Part shown: in pieces, positions 26,609 through 35,956 of the stretch | Layout of the letters: each line of letters starts with the position of its first letter | Position numbering within the stretch: the stretch's first letter is position 1 | NCBI RefSeq assembly: GCF_006402735.1 | Contig: NZ_CP017174.1 | Span: 685,001 to 749,000 of the forward strand | Length of the DNA: 64,000 nt | Reading direction: 5' to 3' | Source: Myxococcus xanthus | GTDB lineage: Bacteria > Myxococcota > Myxococcia > Myxococcales > Myxococcaceae | Made by a program: the position numbers and the translations under genes | Notes under the pieces: generated by a model | What the model saw: only the letters and a program-made list of their open reading frames with translations | Told to the model about the DNA's origin: nothing | Databases searched by the model: none

Positions 26609-28288
26609 TTACCGGTGTGAGGCCGCGAGCGCCTGGGGCTCCTGCTGCGGTGCCTCGGAGGTGGCGGGAAGCAACGGGCCCCCCTCGTATTCCACCCCCT
26701 TGGGGTAGGGGAATTCCAGGCCATTGGCGGTGAAGGCCTCGATCAGCAGCCGGTTGAGAAGCCGCTTCACGTCGAAGTGTGTCCCTGGCTGCACCTTGGC
26801 TTCGATGCGCATGGTCATCCAGCTCTCGTCCATGCTCTCGATACCCAGAAGCTTGGGGATTTCGGACACCTTCCCCTGCGACAGCATGGGCACCTGCTCG
26901 CACACCTGGCGAATCACATCCATCACCTTCTTCAGGTCGCTTTCGTAGGCCACGGCCATGTCCACAATGGCCAGCGTCCAGCCGCGGCTGTAGTTGATGA
27001 CATTCTTGACCTCGCCATTGCGGAGGATGTGAAGGCGCCCGAAGCGGTCGCGAATGCGGGTGATGCGAGGCGTTATCTCCTCCACCACGCCCTCTGTATC
27101 GTTGATGCGGATGTAGTCGCCGTTCAATATCTGGTCTTCGAAGAGCAGGAAGACGCCGTTGACCATGTCCGTAACGATGGCCTGCGAGCCCAGGCCCACG
27201 GTGAGGCCGACGATGCCGGCGCCCGCGAGGATGGGGGTGGGGTCCACGCCAATGTCGCTGAGCACCATCATCCCCACCAGGAAGTAGACTAGGTATTTGG
27301 AGGTGCTCTGGATGAGGGCGACGAAGGTGTTGCGCCGCCGGGTCGCATCATCCAGGTCGGGGCCGTCCACCTTGAATGCCCGGGCGATGAGCAGCCGGAC
27401 GAACTCCACGACGACGCTGGCGGCGAAGAACAGGGCGATGACGCGGATGAGCACCGGCCCGTACGGAGCAAAGAGTTCCAGGCCCTGGAACCGGCGGATG
27501 ATGAGGGTCGCCACCGAGATGTAGACGATGGCCTCCAGGCTCTTCTGCCCCACCGGTAGCAGCCGGCTGAGCGCCATGAAGTACTCCTCGTACTTCGTGG
27601 CCGTGTTCTTCGCCGCCCAGGTCCCGACCAGCCGCCCTGACATCAGGTGCAGCAGCGACACCGCCAGGCGCCCGCCGCTGATGGACATCAGCACGAAGAG
27701 GATGGTGCCAATGAGCCAGTCGAACACGGTTGGGAGTTGCAGCGAGGTGAGCGCCAGGCCCACCACGAAGTAGGCCAGCACCAGCTTGATGAAGCCGGGG
27801 CCCTGCTCCATCGCCTTCTGGGCATGTGCCCTGTGTTCCGGGGGCAGTTGCCATTCATTCAACCTGCGTTCGATTCGCACCAGGAGCTGGCGGGCCGCTC
27901 GATCCAGCACCAGGAAGGCCGCCATCAACAGCACCAGCAGCCCCGCACCGCGCCCCAGGTCCGCCAGCCCTTCCGCCGTCACCCCCGCAAGCAAGGCATT
28001 GAAGTGGGGGGCCAGGTCCTTCTCCGCCCACAGGGCGAAGCCCAGCACCGCGATGCCGGCGACCACCACCACCAAGGACAGGAGGGCGGCGCTCAGCCGG
28101 GCGCGCTTGCGAAGGGCGTCGGCCGCCTGCTCCAGCGCCTTCAGCCCCACCAGCCGGATGCCCCGGTACAGCAGCGCGCTGGAGCCCACGAGAAGGGCCC
28201 AGAGCGCGAGCAGCATCAATGTCACGCTCAGGCCGACGAGCCAGGCGTTATTCAATTCGACCGTATCCGCGATTCTGAAGATCTCCAT
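26609..28288 (-). CDS. MscS-family mechanosensitive channel
   Basis: A 559 aa inner-membrane channel that opens under membrane tension to release solutes. Several hydrophobic helices occupy residues about 15-340. The MscS core follows: a Gly/Ala-rich pore helix (PILAGAGIVGLTVGLGSQAIVTD) and the beta domain with FLLFEDQILNGDYIRIND and GRLHILRNGEVKNVINYSRG, then the alpha/beta cytoplasmic cage. It is larger than E. coli MscS (286 aa), with extra N-terminal helices, as in the YbdG/YnaI-like group. ATG 28288 (MEIFRIADTVEL) is chosen; ATG 28306 adds six residues. Neither has a clear ribosome site. Confidence 0.88.
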   Translation of the reverse strand: MEIFRIADTVELNNAWLVGLSVTLMLLALWALLVGSSALLYRGIRLVGLKALEQAADALRKRARLSAALLSLVVVVAGIAVLGFALWAEKDLAPHFNALLAGVTAEGLADLGRGAGLLVLLMAAFLVLDRAARQLLVRIERRLNEWQLPPEHRAHAQKAMEQGPGFIKLVLAYFVVGLALTSLQLPTVFDWLIGTILFVLMSISGGRLAVSLLHLMSGRLVGTWAAKNTATKYEEYFMALSRLLPVGQKSLEAIVYISVATLIIRRFQGLELFAPYGPVLIRVIALFFAASVVVEFVRLLIARAFKVDGPDLDDATRRRNTFVALIQSTSKYLVYFLVGMMVLSDIGVDPTPILAGAGIVGLTVGLGSQAIVTDMVNGVFLLFEDQILNGDYIRINDTEGVVEEITPRITRIRDRFGRLHILRNGEVKNVINYSRGWTLAIVDMAVAYESDLKKVMDVIRQVCEQVPMLSQGKVSEIPKLLGIESMDESWMTMRIEAKVQPGTHFDVKRLLNRLLIEAFTANGLEFPYPKGVEYEGGPLLPATSEAPQQEPQALAASHR

Positions 28289-28331
28289 GCAATGCGTGCA
28301 TATCATGCCGATGGACGCGCTGCGTCTCAGG

Positions 28332-29747
28332 CTACTCGCTGATGGCGGCGCGAGGCGGAGGCTGCTGCGCCGTGTCCTCCGACGCCGCGATGCGGACGGA
28401 CTTGATGTTGACGAACTCGTGGATGCCCACGTCCGCCAGCTCGCGCCCGTGGCCGGAGTGCTTCACGCCGCCAAACGGAAGCCTGGCGTCCGACGCCACC
28501 AGCGCGTTGACGAACACCATGCCCGCTTCGATGCCGTCGATGAAGCGCCGCTGCTCGGCTTCGTCTTGCGTCCACACGCTGGCGCCCAGGCCGAACGGCG
28601 TCGCGTTGGCCAGCTCCAGGGCGTGGTCGACGTCACGCGCGCGCAGCAGCGTGGCCACGGGGCCGAAGAGCTCGTCGTGGAAGGCGGGGGCTTGGGGCGG
28701 GGGCTCGGCCAGGACGGTGGCCGGGTAGAAGTTCCCCGGACCCTCTAGGGGCTTGCCGCCCAGGAGCAGCCTCGCGCCGGCCTTCACGCTCGCCTCCACC
28801 TGGGCATGGAGCCCGTCGAGGATGCCGCGCGTCGCCAGGGGACCCAGGTCCGTCTTCGCATCCATGGGGTCGCCCACGGTGACGCGCTTCATCCGCTCCA
28901 CGAAGCGACGCTCGAACTCGGGGTAGATGGCGTCGGCGACGATGAAGCGCTTGGCGGCGATGCAGGACTGGCCGTTGTTGATGAGGCGCGCGGACACCGC
29001 CGTCTCCACCGCCTTCTCCAGGTCCGCGCTGGGCATGACGATGAACGGGTCACTGCCGCCCAGCTCCAGCACCACCTTCTTGATGGCCTTGCCCGCGGCG
29101 GCGCCCACGGCCCGGCCCGCGCCCTCGCTGCCGGTGAGCGTCACCGCGCGCACGCGGCGGTCCTCGATGACGCGATTGACGTCGGCTGACTCGATGAGCA
29201 GCGTCTGGAAGGCGCCGCGTGGGAAGCCCGCCTGAAGGAAGAGTTCCTCCAGGGCCAGCGCGCACTGGGGCACGTTGTGGGCGTGCTTGAGCAGGCCCAC
29301 GTTCCCCGCCATCAGCGCGGGCGCGGCGAAGCGGACCACCTGCCAGAAGGGGAAGTTCCACGGCATGATGGCCAGCACGGGCCCCAGGGGCTGGTAGCGC
29401 ACGAAGGCGCGGCCGGTGCCCATGTCGACGAGCCTGTCGCGCAGGAGGGATTCGCCCTTGTCCACGTAGTAGCGGCAGGCCGTGGCGCACTTCTTCGCCT
29501 CGGCCTTGGCGGCGTCGAAGGGCTTGCCCATCTCCTGCGTCATGATGCGGCCGTAGCGGTCGGCCTCGGCCTCCAGCAGGTCGGCCGCGCGCCGCAGCCA
29601 GATAACGCGGTCGGCGAAGGTCGTCTCGCGGTAGGCGCGGAACGTGTCGGCGGCCGTCTGAAGCTTCGCCTCCAGTTCCTCGGCGGAGAGGGGCGTGAAG
29701 GTGCGCAGCGTCTTGCCGGTCGCCGGGTCGATGGTGGAAATGGCCAT
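28332..29747 (-). CDS. NAD(P)-dependent succinate-semialdehyde-type aldehyde dehydrogenase
   Basis: A 471 aa cytoplasmic aldehyde dehydrogenase. The general base Glu228 lies in LELGGSDPF and the nucleophile Cys262 in NNGQSCIAAKRF, the usual 34 residues apart. The short form starting STIDPATGKTLRTFTPLS, with PWNFPFWQVVRFAAPALMAGN, is typical of the GabD/Sad group that oxidises succinate semialdehyde to succinate. AAGGAGG is 7 bp before ATG 29747, which fixes the start despite an open frame upstream. It is divergent from the TM2-like gene. Substrate is inferred from subfamily resemblance. Confidence 0.87.
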   Translation of the reverse strand: MAISTIDPATGKTLRTFTPLSAEELEAKLQTAADTFRAYRETTFADRVIWLRRAADLLEAEADRYGRIMTQEMGKPFDAAKAEAKKCATACRYYVDKGESLLRDRLVDMGTGRAFVRYQPLGPVLAIMPWNFPFWQVVRFAAPALMAGNVGLLKHAHNVPQCALALEELFLQAGFPRGAFQTLLIESADVNRVIEDRRVRAVTLTGSEGAGRAVGAAAGKAIKKVVLELGGSDPFIVMPSADLEKAVETAVSARLINNGQSCIAAKRFIVADAIYPEFERRFVERMKRVTVGDPMDAKTDLGPLATRGILDGLHAQVEASVKAGARLLLGGKPLEGPGNFYPATVLAEPPPQAPAFHDELFGPVATLLRARDVDHALELANATPFGLGASVWTQDEAEQRRFIDGIEAGMVFVNALVASDARLPFGGVKHSGHGRELADVGIHEFVNIKSVRIAASEDTAQQPPPRAAISE

Positions 29748-29889
29748 GGAAGTGCCTCCTTGGGGCCCTGTGATAGCAGCCAGGCGCGGGGAGCCCGTGC
29801 CGCTCGTGGCCCGAGCGTCCAGCCGTTCACTCCAGGGCTTTCGCGGCCCCGGCCCCTCCTTTATATGGGGGGCAGGACTGGAGACTGCC

Positions 29890-30129
29890 ATGGCCGACAT
29901 CATCCGCGAGCGCCGCTTCAACTTCCTCATCGCTGGGGTGCTGTCCTTTTTCATTCCCGGCCTGGGACAGCTCTACAAAGGCCAGTTCCTGCGCGCCGTC
30001 CTGTGGTTCCTGATGGTGGGGGCCGGCTACTGGTTCTTCCTCATCCCGGGCTTCGTCCTGCACTTCTTCTGCGTCCTCGGCGCGGCCTTCGGCAGCGCGG
30101 GCAGCGACCGCATCCGTCTTCCCGGATAG
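29890..30129 (+). CDS. small TM2-like membrane protein
   Basis: A 79 aa protein with two hydrophobic helices (about 11-33 and 38-66) and the motif PGLGQLYKGQFLRA between them, the hallmark of TM2-domain and related small membrane proteins. No catalytic residues are visible. GGAG stands 6 bp before the ATG. It shares a 142-bp divergent gap, containing CTTTATATGG, with the aldehyde dehydrogenase. The next gene (PAP2) begins 57 bp downstream on the same strand. Confidence 0.77.
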   Translation: MADIIRERRFNFLIAGVLSFFIPGLGQLYKGQFLRAVLWFLMVGAGYWFFLIPGFVLHFFCVLGAAFGSAGSDRIRLPG

Positions 30130-30186
30130 CCAACGTTCAGCGCGGGAGACGTCCCGCCGGACGCCGGAGTGCATACAGTCACCGCC

Positions 30187-30915
30187 ATGTGGCGGAGGCT
30201 CTGGCAGTGGATGTCGGGATGGGACGTGGCGGTGACGCGGCCATTGGGGCTGCTGTTGTTGTTGCTGGTCTGCTGTCTGAGCTTCATCGCCCTGTCAGAC
30301 GAGGTGGCCGAGGGCGAGACGCAGCAGCTCGATGAACGCATGCTGTTGGCGCTGCGCAATCCCGAGGACCCGGCGCGGCCTCGCGGGCCCTGGTGGCTGC
30401 GGCGCACGGCGGAGGACGTGACGGCGCTGGGCGGCGTTCCCGTGCTGACGCTCGCCACCATGGCGGTGTGTGGCTTCCTCCTGCTGGTGAGGCGCTACCG
30501 GACGCTGCTGCTCGTGCTGGGCGCGACGCTGGGTGGCGCGGGCCTCAATGTCTTGCTGAAGCAGTTCTTCGCCCGGCCTCGGCCATCCGTGGTGCCGCAC
30601 CTCACCGAGGTGGTCAGCCAGAGCTTCCCCAGTGGGCACGCCATGCTGTCGGCCACCGTGTACCTCACGCTGGGCGCACTGCTGGCTCAGCTCGCCGAGC
30701 GCAGGCGACTCAAAATCTACATCCTCACCGTGGCGCTGCTGCTGCCGTTCCTCGTGGGTCTGACGCGCGTCTACCTGGGCGTGCACTACCCCACGGACGT
30801 GCTTGGTGGCTGGGTGGCCGGACTGGCGTGGGCGCTGCTCATGGCGGTCTGCGCGCGGACGCTCCGCCGGCGGAGTCCCGCGCTGCGCGCGGAGGCCCGG
30901 CGCCCGGTGGAGTGA
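30187..30915 (+). CDS. PAP2-family phosphatase
   Basis: A 242 aa membrane phosphatase of the phosphatidic acid phosphatase type 2 group, which removes phosphate from lipid phosphates such as undecaprenyl pyrophosphate or phosphatidate on the outer face of the inner membrane. The three active-site motifs are present: KQFFARPRP, PSGHA, and RVYLGVHYPTDVLGGW, with the catalytic His in the third. About five or six transmembrane helices surround them. ATG 30187 follows the GTG 30169 that also lies in frame; the ribosome site is weak for both. The lipid substrate cannot be decided. Confidence 0.86.
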   Translation: MWRRLWQWMSGWDVAVTRPLGLLLLLLVCCLSFIALSDEVAEGETQQLDERMLLALRNPEDPARPRGPWWLRRTAEDVTALGGVPVLTLATMAVCGFLLLVRRYRTLLLVLGATLGGAGLNVLLKQFFARPRPSVVPHLTEVVSQSFPSGHAMLSATVYLTLGALLAQLAERRRLKIYILTVALLLPFLVGLTRVYLGVHYPTDVLGGWVAGLAWALLMAVCARTLRRRSPALRAEARRPVE

Positions 30916-31045
30916 AGCGCGGCGGGCCGCGTCATGCCGTCCACCCCATGGCGCCGTTCACTGCGCGAAGCTCCACGGTGCCGTGGTGCCTGGGCGTCCT
31001 GTTGGACCCTGGTCCCAGACCTGGCGCCGTGAGAGACATGGGCCC

Positions 31046-32806
31046 ATGAGCCTGTGGGACTGGCTGTCGCGATGGAGCTGGGGCGGCGCGCCGGTGCCCG
31101 CCTTCTACGACGAGTCCTACCGGCTGCCCCTCGCCGGCATCGAGTCCTCCGTGGGCATCGAGCCGCGCGGCGTGGACTTCACCACCTGGTATCTCCTGGA
31201 GGCCCGCGCGCTGCGCTCCCAGGACGTGCACCACCCGCAGCCGGTGAGCCTCGCCGAACTGTCGCGCGTGCATGACGCCGCCTACCTGGAGTCGCTCGGC
31301 CAGCCGGAGACGCTGGCGCGCATCTTCGCCACCAACCCCGCCGACGTGCCAGTGGACGCGCTGCTGTCCAACCTGCGGCGGGTGTGCGGCGGCACGCTGG
31401 GCGCGGCGCGGCTCGCGGTGGCGCGCAAGGGCCCGGTGGTGAACATGGCGGGCGGCTTCCACCACGCCGGTCCGGCGCGCGGCGGCGGTTTCTGCGCGGT
31501 GAATGACATCGCGATAGCGCTCGCCGCCCTCCACGCGGATGGCTTCGACGGACAGGCCGTGGTGCTCGACCTGGATGCCCACCCGCCGGATGGCACGGCG
31601 GAGTGTCTGGCGGGCCAGAAGCGGGCCTGGATTGGCTCGCTGTCCGGCAGCGACTGGGGCGCGCTGTCGCCCGAAGTGGATGAGACGCGCGTCCCCGAGG
31701 ACACGGACGACAGGACGTACCTGGCCCTGCTCGACGGCCTCCTGGAGCGCATGCCCCGGCCGGACGTGGCCTTCGTCATCGCGGGCAGCGACGTGCTCGC
31801 GGGAGACCGCTTCGGCCGCGTGGGCCTGTCCCTGGACGGCGCCCGTCGCAGGGACCGGGCCGTGGCGCGCGCCCTGCGTGGCATCCCCAGCGTCTGGCTT
31901 CCAGGCGGGGGCTATCACCGCGACGCGTGGAAGGTGTTCGCGGGCACCGTGCTCGTCCTCGCGGGGCAGGGCCGTCGCCGCATCAAGGCGCGCTATGACC
32001 CGCTGAGCGCGCGCTATCAGCGCATCGCCCGCTCACTGACGCGCGAGGGCGCGACGCCGCTGGACGAGCCCATCACCCAGGAGGACCTGGAGGGCTCCCT
32101 CGGCCTGAGCGGCGGCCAGCGCCAGCCGCGCATCCTCGGCTACTACACGGCGCAGGCGCTCGAGTACGCCTTCTTCCGCTACGGCCTCCTCTCCTTCGTG
32201 GAGCGGCTCGGCTACAGCCGGCTGCGCGTGGCGGTGGGCTCCGTGGGGGAGGGAGACCGGATGGAGGTGCACGGCTGCGCGGCGGGCCAGGAGCACCTGC
32301 TGGTGGACTGCGTCGTGGAGCGCCGCGTGCTGGCGGGGGAGCCCTTCCTCTTCGTCAACTGGCTCAGCCTGCGCCACCCTCGCGCCCGCTTCAGCGAGGG
32401 GCGCTCGCGGCTCCCCGGCCAGGACGTCCCGGGCCTGGGCCTGGCGCGCGAGGCGACGGAGATGCTGCTCGTGATGGCCCGGCGCCTCGTCCTGGCGGGC
32501 GTGGCCTTCCGTCCCATGTGGTTCCACCTGGCGGCGCTGGCGCGCGCGCGCTTCCGCTTCCTCGACCCGGCGCGGCAAGGGCGCTTCGAGGCGCTGCTGC
32601 GCGACCTGGGGCAGCTGCCCCTCCTGCAGGTCTCCCAGGCGGTGGTGGACGGCCACGTCCTGCTCAACGGTCAGCCCTACGCGTGGGAGGCGAGCGACAT
32701 GGTGTCGCGCCTGGAGCCCGCGGCCGGAGACGTGGAGGCCATTGCCCGGGAGCGTGAGCGCTGCCAGTTCACCTGGGAACCCACCCGGCTGGCCACCGGA
32801 GCATGA
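31046..32806 (+). CDS. histone deacetylase-family protein with unknown C-terminal domain
   Basis: A 586 aa protein. Residues about 15-300 form an arginase/deacetylase fold that should remove acetyl groups from lysines or small amines. The catalytic His pair is H139-H140 in GGFHHAGP; metal ligands are D177 and H179 in DLDAHPPDGTAE and D249 in AGSDVLAGD. The usual HHGDG is replaced by HPPDG. Residues about 310-586 form a second region with no family I recognise (ILGYYTAQALEYAFFRYG, HRxxF-like elements, RPMWFHLAALARARF). The frame is open upstream, but ATG 31046 begins the deacetylase homology. A hexapeptide acyltransferase gene starts 12 bp downstream, so deacetylation and acylation genes are cotranscribed. 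Confidence 0.85.
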   Translation: MSLWDWLSRWSWGGAPVPAFYDESYRLPLAGIESSVGIEPRGVDFTTWYLLEARALRSQDVHHPQPVSLAELSRVHDAAYLESLGQPETLARIFATNPADVPVDALLSNLRRVCGGTLGAARLAVARKGPVVNMAGGFHHAGPARGGGFCAVNDIAIALAALHADGFDGQAVVLDLDAHPPDGTAECLAGQKRAWIGSLSGSDWGALSPEVDETRVPEDTDDRTYLALLDGLLERMPRPDVAFVIAGSDVLAGDRFGRVGLSLDGARRRDRAVARALRGIPSVWLPGGGYHRDAWKVFAGTVLVLAGQGRRRIKARYDPLSARYQRIARSLTREGATPLDEPITQEDLEGSLGLSGGQRQPRILGYYTAQALEYAFFRYGLLSFVERLGYSRLRVAVGSVGEGDRMEVHGCAAGQEHLLVDCVVERRVLAGEPFLFVNWLSLRHPRARFSEGRSRLPGQDVPGLGLAREATEMLLVMARRLVLAGVAFRPMWFHLAALARARFRFLDPARQGRFEALLRDLGQLPLLQVSQAVVDGHVLLNGQPYAWEASDMVSRLEPAAGDVEAIARERERCQFTWEPTRLATGA

Positions 32807-32818
32807 TAGGGAACGGGC

Positions 32819-33478
32819 GTGGACCTGGACGCGCTTCGCCGTGAGCAACACAAGCGCCGGCTCTCCTGGATGCCGTGGCTCTACTTCGTCCTCAAGCCCC
32901 GCCACCGCGAATGGGCGGATGCCTGGCAGCGCGAGGTGCAGGCGCTGTTGCGCGAACTGGAGACGGTGGACATCGCGGAGGGGTGCTTCATCGCCCCGGA
33001 GGCGCGCATCTTCGCCGAGCCCGGACGCACCGTCTCCATCGGCCCCGGGTGCAGCATCGCCGCAGATGTCTTCCTCCACGGTCCCGTGTCACTCGGACCC
33101 CGGGTGAGCATCAACGCCCGGGCGAGCCTGGACGGCGGCGCCGCGGGCATCCGCATCGGCGAGGGCACCCGCATCGCCACCGGGGCCACCCTCTACGCCT
33201 TCGACCACGGCATTGCCCCGGACCGGCCCGTGCGCGAGCAACCCGTCACCTCGCGGGGGCTCGTCATCGGCGCGGACGTGTGGGTGGGGGCCAATGCCGG
33301 CATCACGGACGGTGTCACCGTGGGGGACCACGCCGTGGTGGCCATGGGGGCCGTCGTCACCCGGGATGTGCCGGAGTGGGCCATTGTCGCGGGCGTGCCG
33401 GCCCGCGTCGTGGGGGACCGGCGGCAGCGGCCCCGCTCAGGTGCTCCGGGTGGATGGGAGCCCGAAGACGGAGCGTGA
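32819..33478 (+). CDS. hexapeptide-repeat acyltransferase
   Basis: A 219 aa protein of the left-handed beta-helix acyltransferase group, which uses acetyl- or acyl-CoA to modify sugars or small molecules as trimers. Hexapeptide repeats cover residues about 55-200, for example IAPEARIFAEPGRTVSIGPG, VGANAGITDGVTVGDHAVV and MGAVVTRDVPEWAIVAGVPA. A candidate catalytic His is in FDHGIAPDRPV. The N-terminal 50 residues are helical and basic. Translation starts at GTG with AGGGAA upstream. It follows the deacetylase-family gene by 12 bp and belongs to the same transcript; the acceptor is unknown. Confidence 0.86.
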   Translation: MDLDALRREQHKRRLSWMPWLYFVLKPRHREWADAWQREVQALLRELETVDIAEGCFIAPEARIFAEPGRTVSIGPGCSIAADVFLHGPVSLGPRVSINARASLDGGAAGIRIGEGTRIATGATLYAFDHGIAPDRPVREQPVTSRGLVIGADVWVGANAGITDGVTVGDHAVVAMGAVVTRDVPEWAIVAGVPARVVGDRRQRPRSGAPGGWEPEDGA

Positions 33479-33494
33479 ACTTCTCCCGCCTTCA

Positions 33495-33523
33495 TTGACT
33501 TCCAGTTATTGAGACCCAATATG
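33495..33523 (+). promoter_or_regulatory. possible sigma-70-like promoter for the sensor kinase
   Basis: TTGACT (33495-33500) and AATATG (33518-33523) are separated by 17 bp in the only AT-rich stretch of the gap before the kinase. The -35 is close to consensus, the -10 is weak, so this is a tentative call. Confidence 0.3.
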
Positions 33524-33639
33524 CTTCGGGTCGACGTCGCCACGGGAGGGGAACCGCAGGGTCTGGATTCGCTCCCGGCAGCCGTAGGTGCTGTCAGGGC
33601 TCCGGCCCCTCTCCGATGAGGCGCTAGGGAGGCCAGCAC

Positions 33640-35811
33640 GTGGCAGACGAGCAACGGGACGCGGCGGTCATGGACGCTCCCGGGAAGGCTTCAGGGACAG
33701 TTCCCGCCGACATGGCGTGTGAGCTGCTCCCTCCCATGAAGTCGCAGGCGTCACACGCCGGGAGCCAGGTGGAGTCCGAGCGTTTCCAGCACCTGTCCGA
33801 GCTGCTGCACGAGGTGGTGTTCCAGCTCGACGCGCAGGGGCGGCTCACGGTGCTGGGGGGGGCCTGGGCGCGGCTCACCGGGACGCCCGTGTCCGCGTGG
33901 CGGGGCCGCGCGCTCCTGGAGGCCATCCACCCGGAGGACCGCGAGCGCGCCCAGGCGTTGCTGGCGTACACGCCCGGCACCGCCGTTTCGCGCCAGGAAG
34001 TGCGCGTGGACACGGGCGGCGGCCATGGCGTCCGCTGGGTGGAGCTGTCCGCCCGGGCCCTGGCCACCGTGCCGGGCGAGGTGATGGGGACGCTCCTGGA
34101 CGTGACGTCGCGGCGCACCGCCGAGGAGGCCGTCACCACCCGCGAGCGCTACCTGGAAGCCATGGTGCAGGTGCAGCGGCGGATGATGGGGCACGAACTG
34201 CCGGATGACCTGTACGGCGCCGTCGTCGAGCCGCTGGGCCACGTGTCCGCCGCCAGCCGCGTCTACGTCTTCGAGATGCACTTCGCCGAGAACGGCACGC
34301 TGCTGGCGTCGCAGCGCGCGGAGTGGTGCGAGCCCGGGGTTCCTCCCAACCTGGAGGACCCCAACATGCACGGCCTGCCCTTCGACGAGGCCCTGAGGCC
34401 CCACCAGTCCGAACAGCTGCAGCGCGGCGAGCCGGTGCAGGGCCAGCCGCGCGACTTCTCGGAGCTGCTGGCGCCCATGCTGGAGGCGCAGGGCGTCCGC
34501 TCCGTGCTGCTGCTGCCCATGCACGTCCACGGGCAGCTCTTCGGCGTCATCGGCTTCGACAACTGTCGCGAGCCCCATTCCTGGGGCCCCATCGAGGTGA
34601 ACCTGCTGTCGGGTGCGGCGGGCGCGCTGTCCCTGGCGCTGGAGCAGCGCACGGCCAACGCGCTGCGCATGCGCACGGAGACGACGCTGCGGCGCACCGA
34701 GGCCGGCGTCCACCTGCTCATCGAGGCCTTCCCGGACCCGGTGCTGGTGCACGTGGGCGACGGCGTGCTGCTCTCCGTCAACCCGGCGCTGGTGCAGTAC
34801 CTGGGCTTCCGCGACGCCTCGGAGCTGGTGGGCCGCCACATGCTGGACCTGGTCCGCCCCGAGGACCGGGGGGCCGCGCAGCTCCACCTGAGCCAGGCGC
34901 TGGAGGGCAAGAGCGCGGCGCGCGTGGTGGAGATGCCGCTGGTGCGCAGCGATGGCGAGGTGGTGGTGGCGGACCTGGTGACGCTGGCCGTGGTGCTGGA
35001 TGGCTCGCCCGCGCGCATCACCGTGGCGCGCGACTTCACCGAGCGCAAGCGCACCCAGGCGCAGCTCATGCTGACCGACCGCATGGCCTCCATGGGCCTT
35101 CTGGCCGCCGGCATCGCCCACGAGCTGAACAACCCCCTGGCCTACGTGCTGTCCAACCTGGACTTCCTCCACAGCGCCGTGGGCGGCGTGCGTCCACGGA
35201 TGCTCTCCCCGGAGGACATGGTGGAGCTGCGGCAGGTGCTCGACGACGCCCGCGAGGGCGCCGAGCGCATGCGCCAGATTGTCCGCCAGCTGCGCGTCTT
35301 CTCCCGCGTGGAGGACGGCAAGGAAGAGTCGGTGGACGTCCACGCGGTGCTCGAATCCGTGACGCAGATGGCCGCCAGCGTGGTGCGCGCCCGCGCCCGG
35401 CTGGTGAAGGACTACGGGGATGTGCCGCTCGTCCGTGGCAACGAGGGCAAGCTGTTCCAGGTGTTCCTCAACCTCCTCATCAACGCCGCGCACGCCATCG
35501 AAGAGGGCGACTCGGAGGCGAACGAAATCCGCCTCACCACCCGCGCGGAGGTGGGCGGCCGGGTGATGGTGGTGGTGAGCGACACGGGCCAGGGCATCCC
35601 CCCGGAGCACCTGCGCCGCATCTTCGACCCCTTCTTCACCACCAAGTCCTCCGGCCTGGGCACCGGCCTGGGGCTGTCCATCTGTGACACGATTGTGACG
35701 GCGCTGGGCGGCCACATCTCCGTGGAGTCGTCGGTGGGGGCCGGCACCACCTTCCGCGTGGCGCTCAACCCCGCGCCGCCCAAGGCCCCGGCGAACCGGC
35801 CGGGCGCGTGA
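33640..35811 (+). CDS. sensor histidine kinase with PAS-GAF-PAS sensing modules
   Basis: A 723 aa soluble sensor kinase; no transmembrane helix is seen. A PAS domain covers about 45-155 ([21 protein letters not shown]), a GAF domain about 165-345 ([21 protein letters not shown]), a second PAS about 360-480, then the HisKA dimer domain with phospho-acceptor His494 in [13 protein letters not shown] and a HATPase domain with N, G1 and G2 boxes ([29 protein letters not shown]). The start is a GTG with GGAGG upstream. No response regulator is adjacent, so it is an orphan kinase whose partner must be elsewhere. Confidence 0.9.
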   Translation: MADEQRDAAVMDAPGKASGTVPADMACELLPPMKSQASHAGSQVESERFQHLSELLHEVVFQLDAQGRLTVLGGAWARLTGTPVSAWRGRALLEAIHPEDRERAQALLAYTPGTAVSRQEVRVDTGGGHGVRWVELSARALATVPGEVMGTLLDVTSRRTAEEAVTTRERYLEAMVQVQRRMMGHELPDDLYGAVVEPLGHVSAASRVYVFEMHFAENGTLLASQRAEWCEPGVPPNLEDPNMHGLPFDEALRPHQSEQLQRGEPVQGQPRDFSELLAPMLEAQGVRSVLLLPMHVHGQLFGVIGFDNCREPHSWGPIEVNLLSGAAGALSLALEQRTANALRMRTETTLRRTEAGVHLLIEAFPDPVLVHVGDGVLLSVNPALVQYLGFRDASELVGRHMLDLVRPEDRGAAQLHLSQALEGKSAARVVEMPLVRSDGEVVVADLVTLAVVLDGSPARITVARDFTERKRTQAQLMLTDRMASMGLLAAGIAHELNNPLAYVLSNLDFLHSAVGGVRPRMLSPEDMVELRQVLDDAREGAERMRQIVRQLRVFSRVEDGKEESVDVHAVLESVTQMAASVVRARARLVKDYGDVPLVRGNEGKLFQVFLNLLINAAHAIEEGDSEANEIRLTTRAEVGGRVMVVVSDTGQGIPPEHLRRIFDPFFTTKSSGLGTGLGLSICDTIVTALGGHISVESSVGAGTTFRVALNPAPPKAPANRPGA

Positions 35812-35956
35812 GCGCTGAGACGGCCGGTGTCACCTCCGGCCTTCGCGCGGACTGTAGCCCTCTCGACGGCTCGTTCTTCCGGTACTGCGCGCCCGCCCTG
35901 AAGCGTTATCCACTTCCACCCCAGGGGGATGTCCCCTGGCTCCTTGGAGGCAGGCC

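Noticed and set aside
33751..35715. 654 aa open frame opposite the PAS/GAF sensor kinase
   Set aside because: Gln/His/Val/Leu repeats without domains; the kinase on the other strand has all its motifs.
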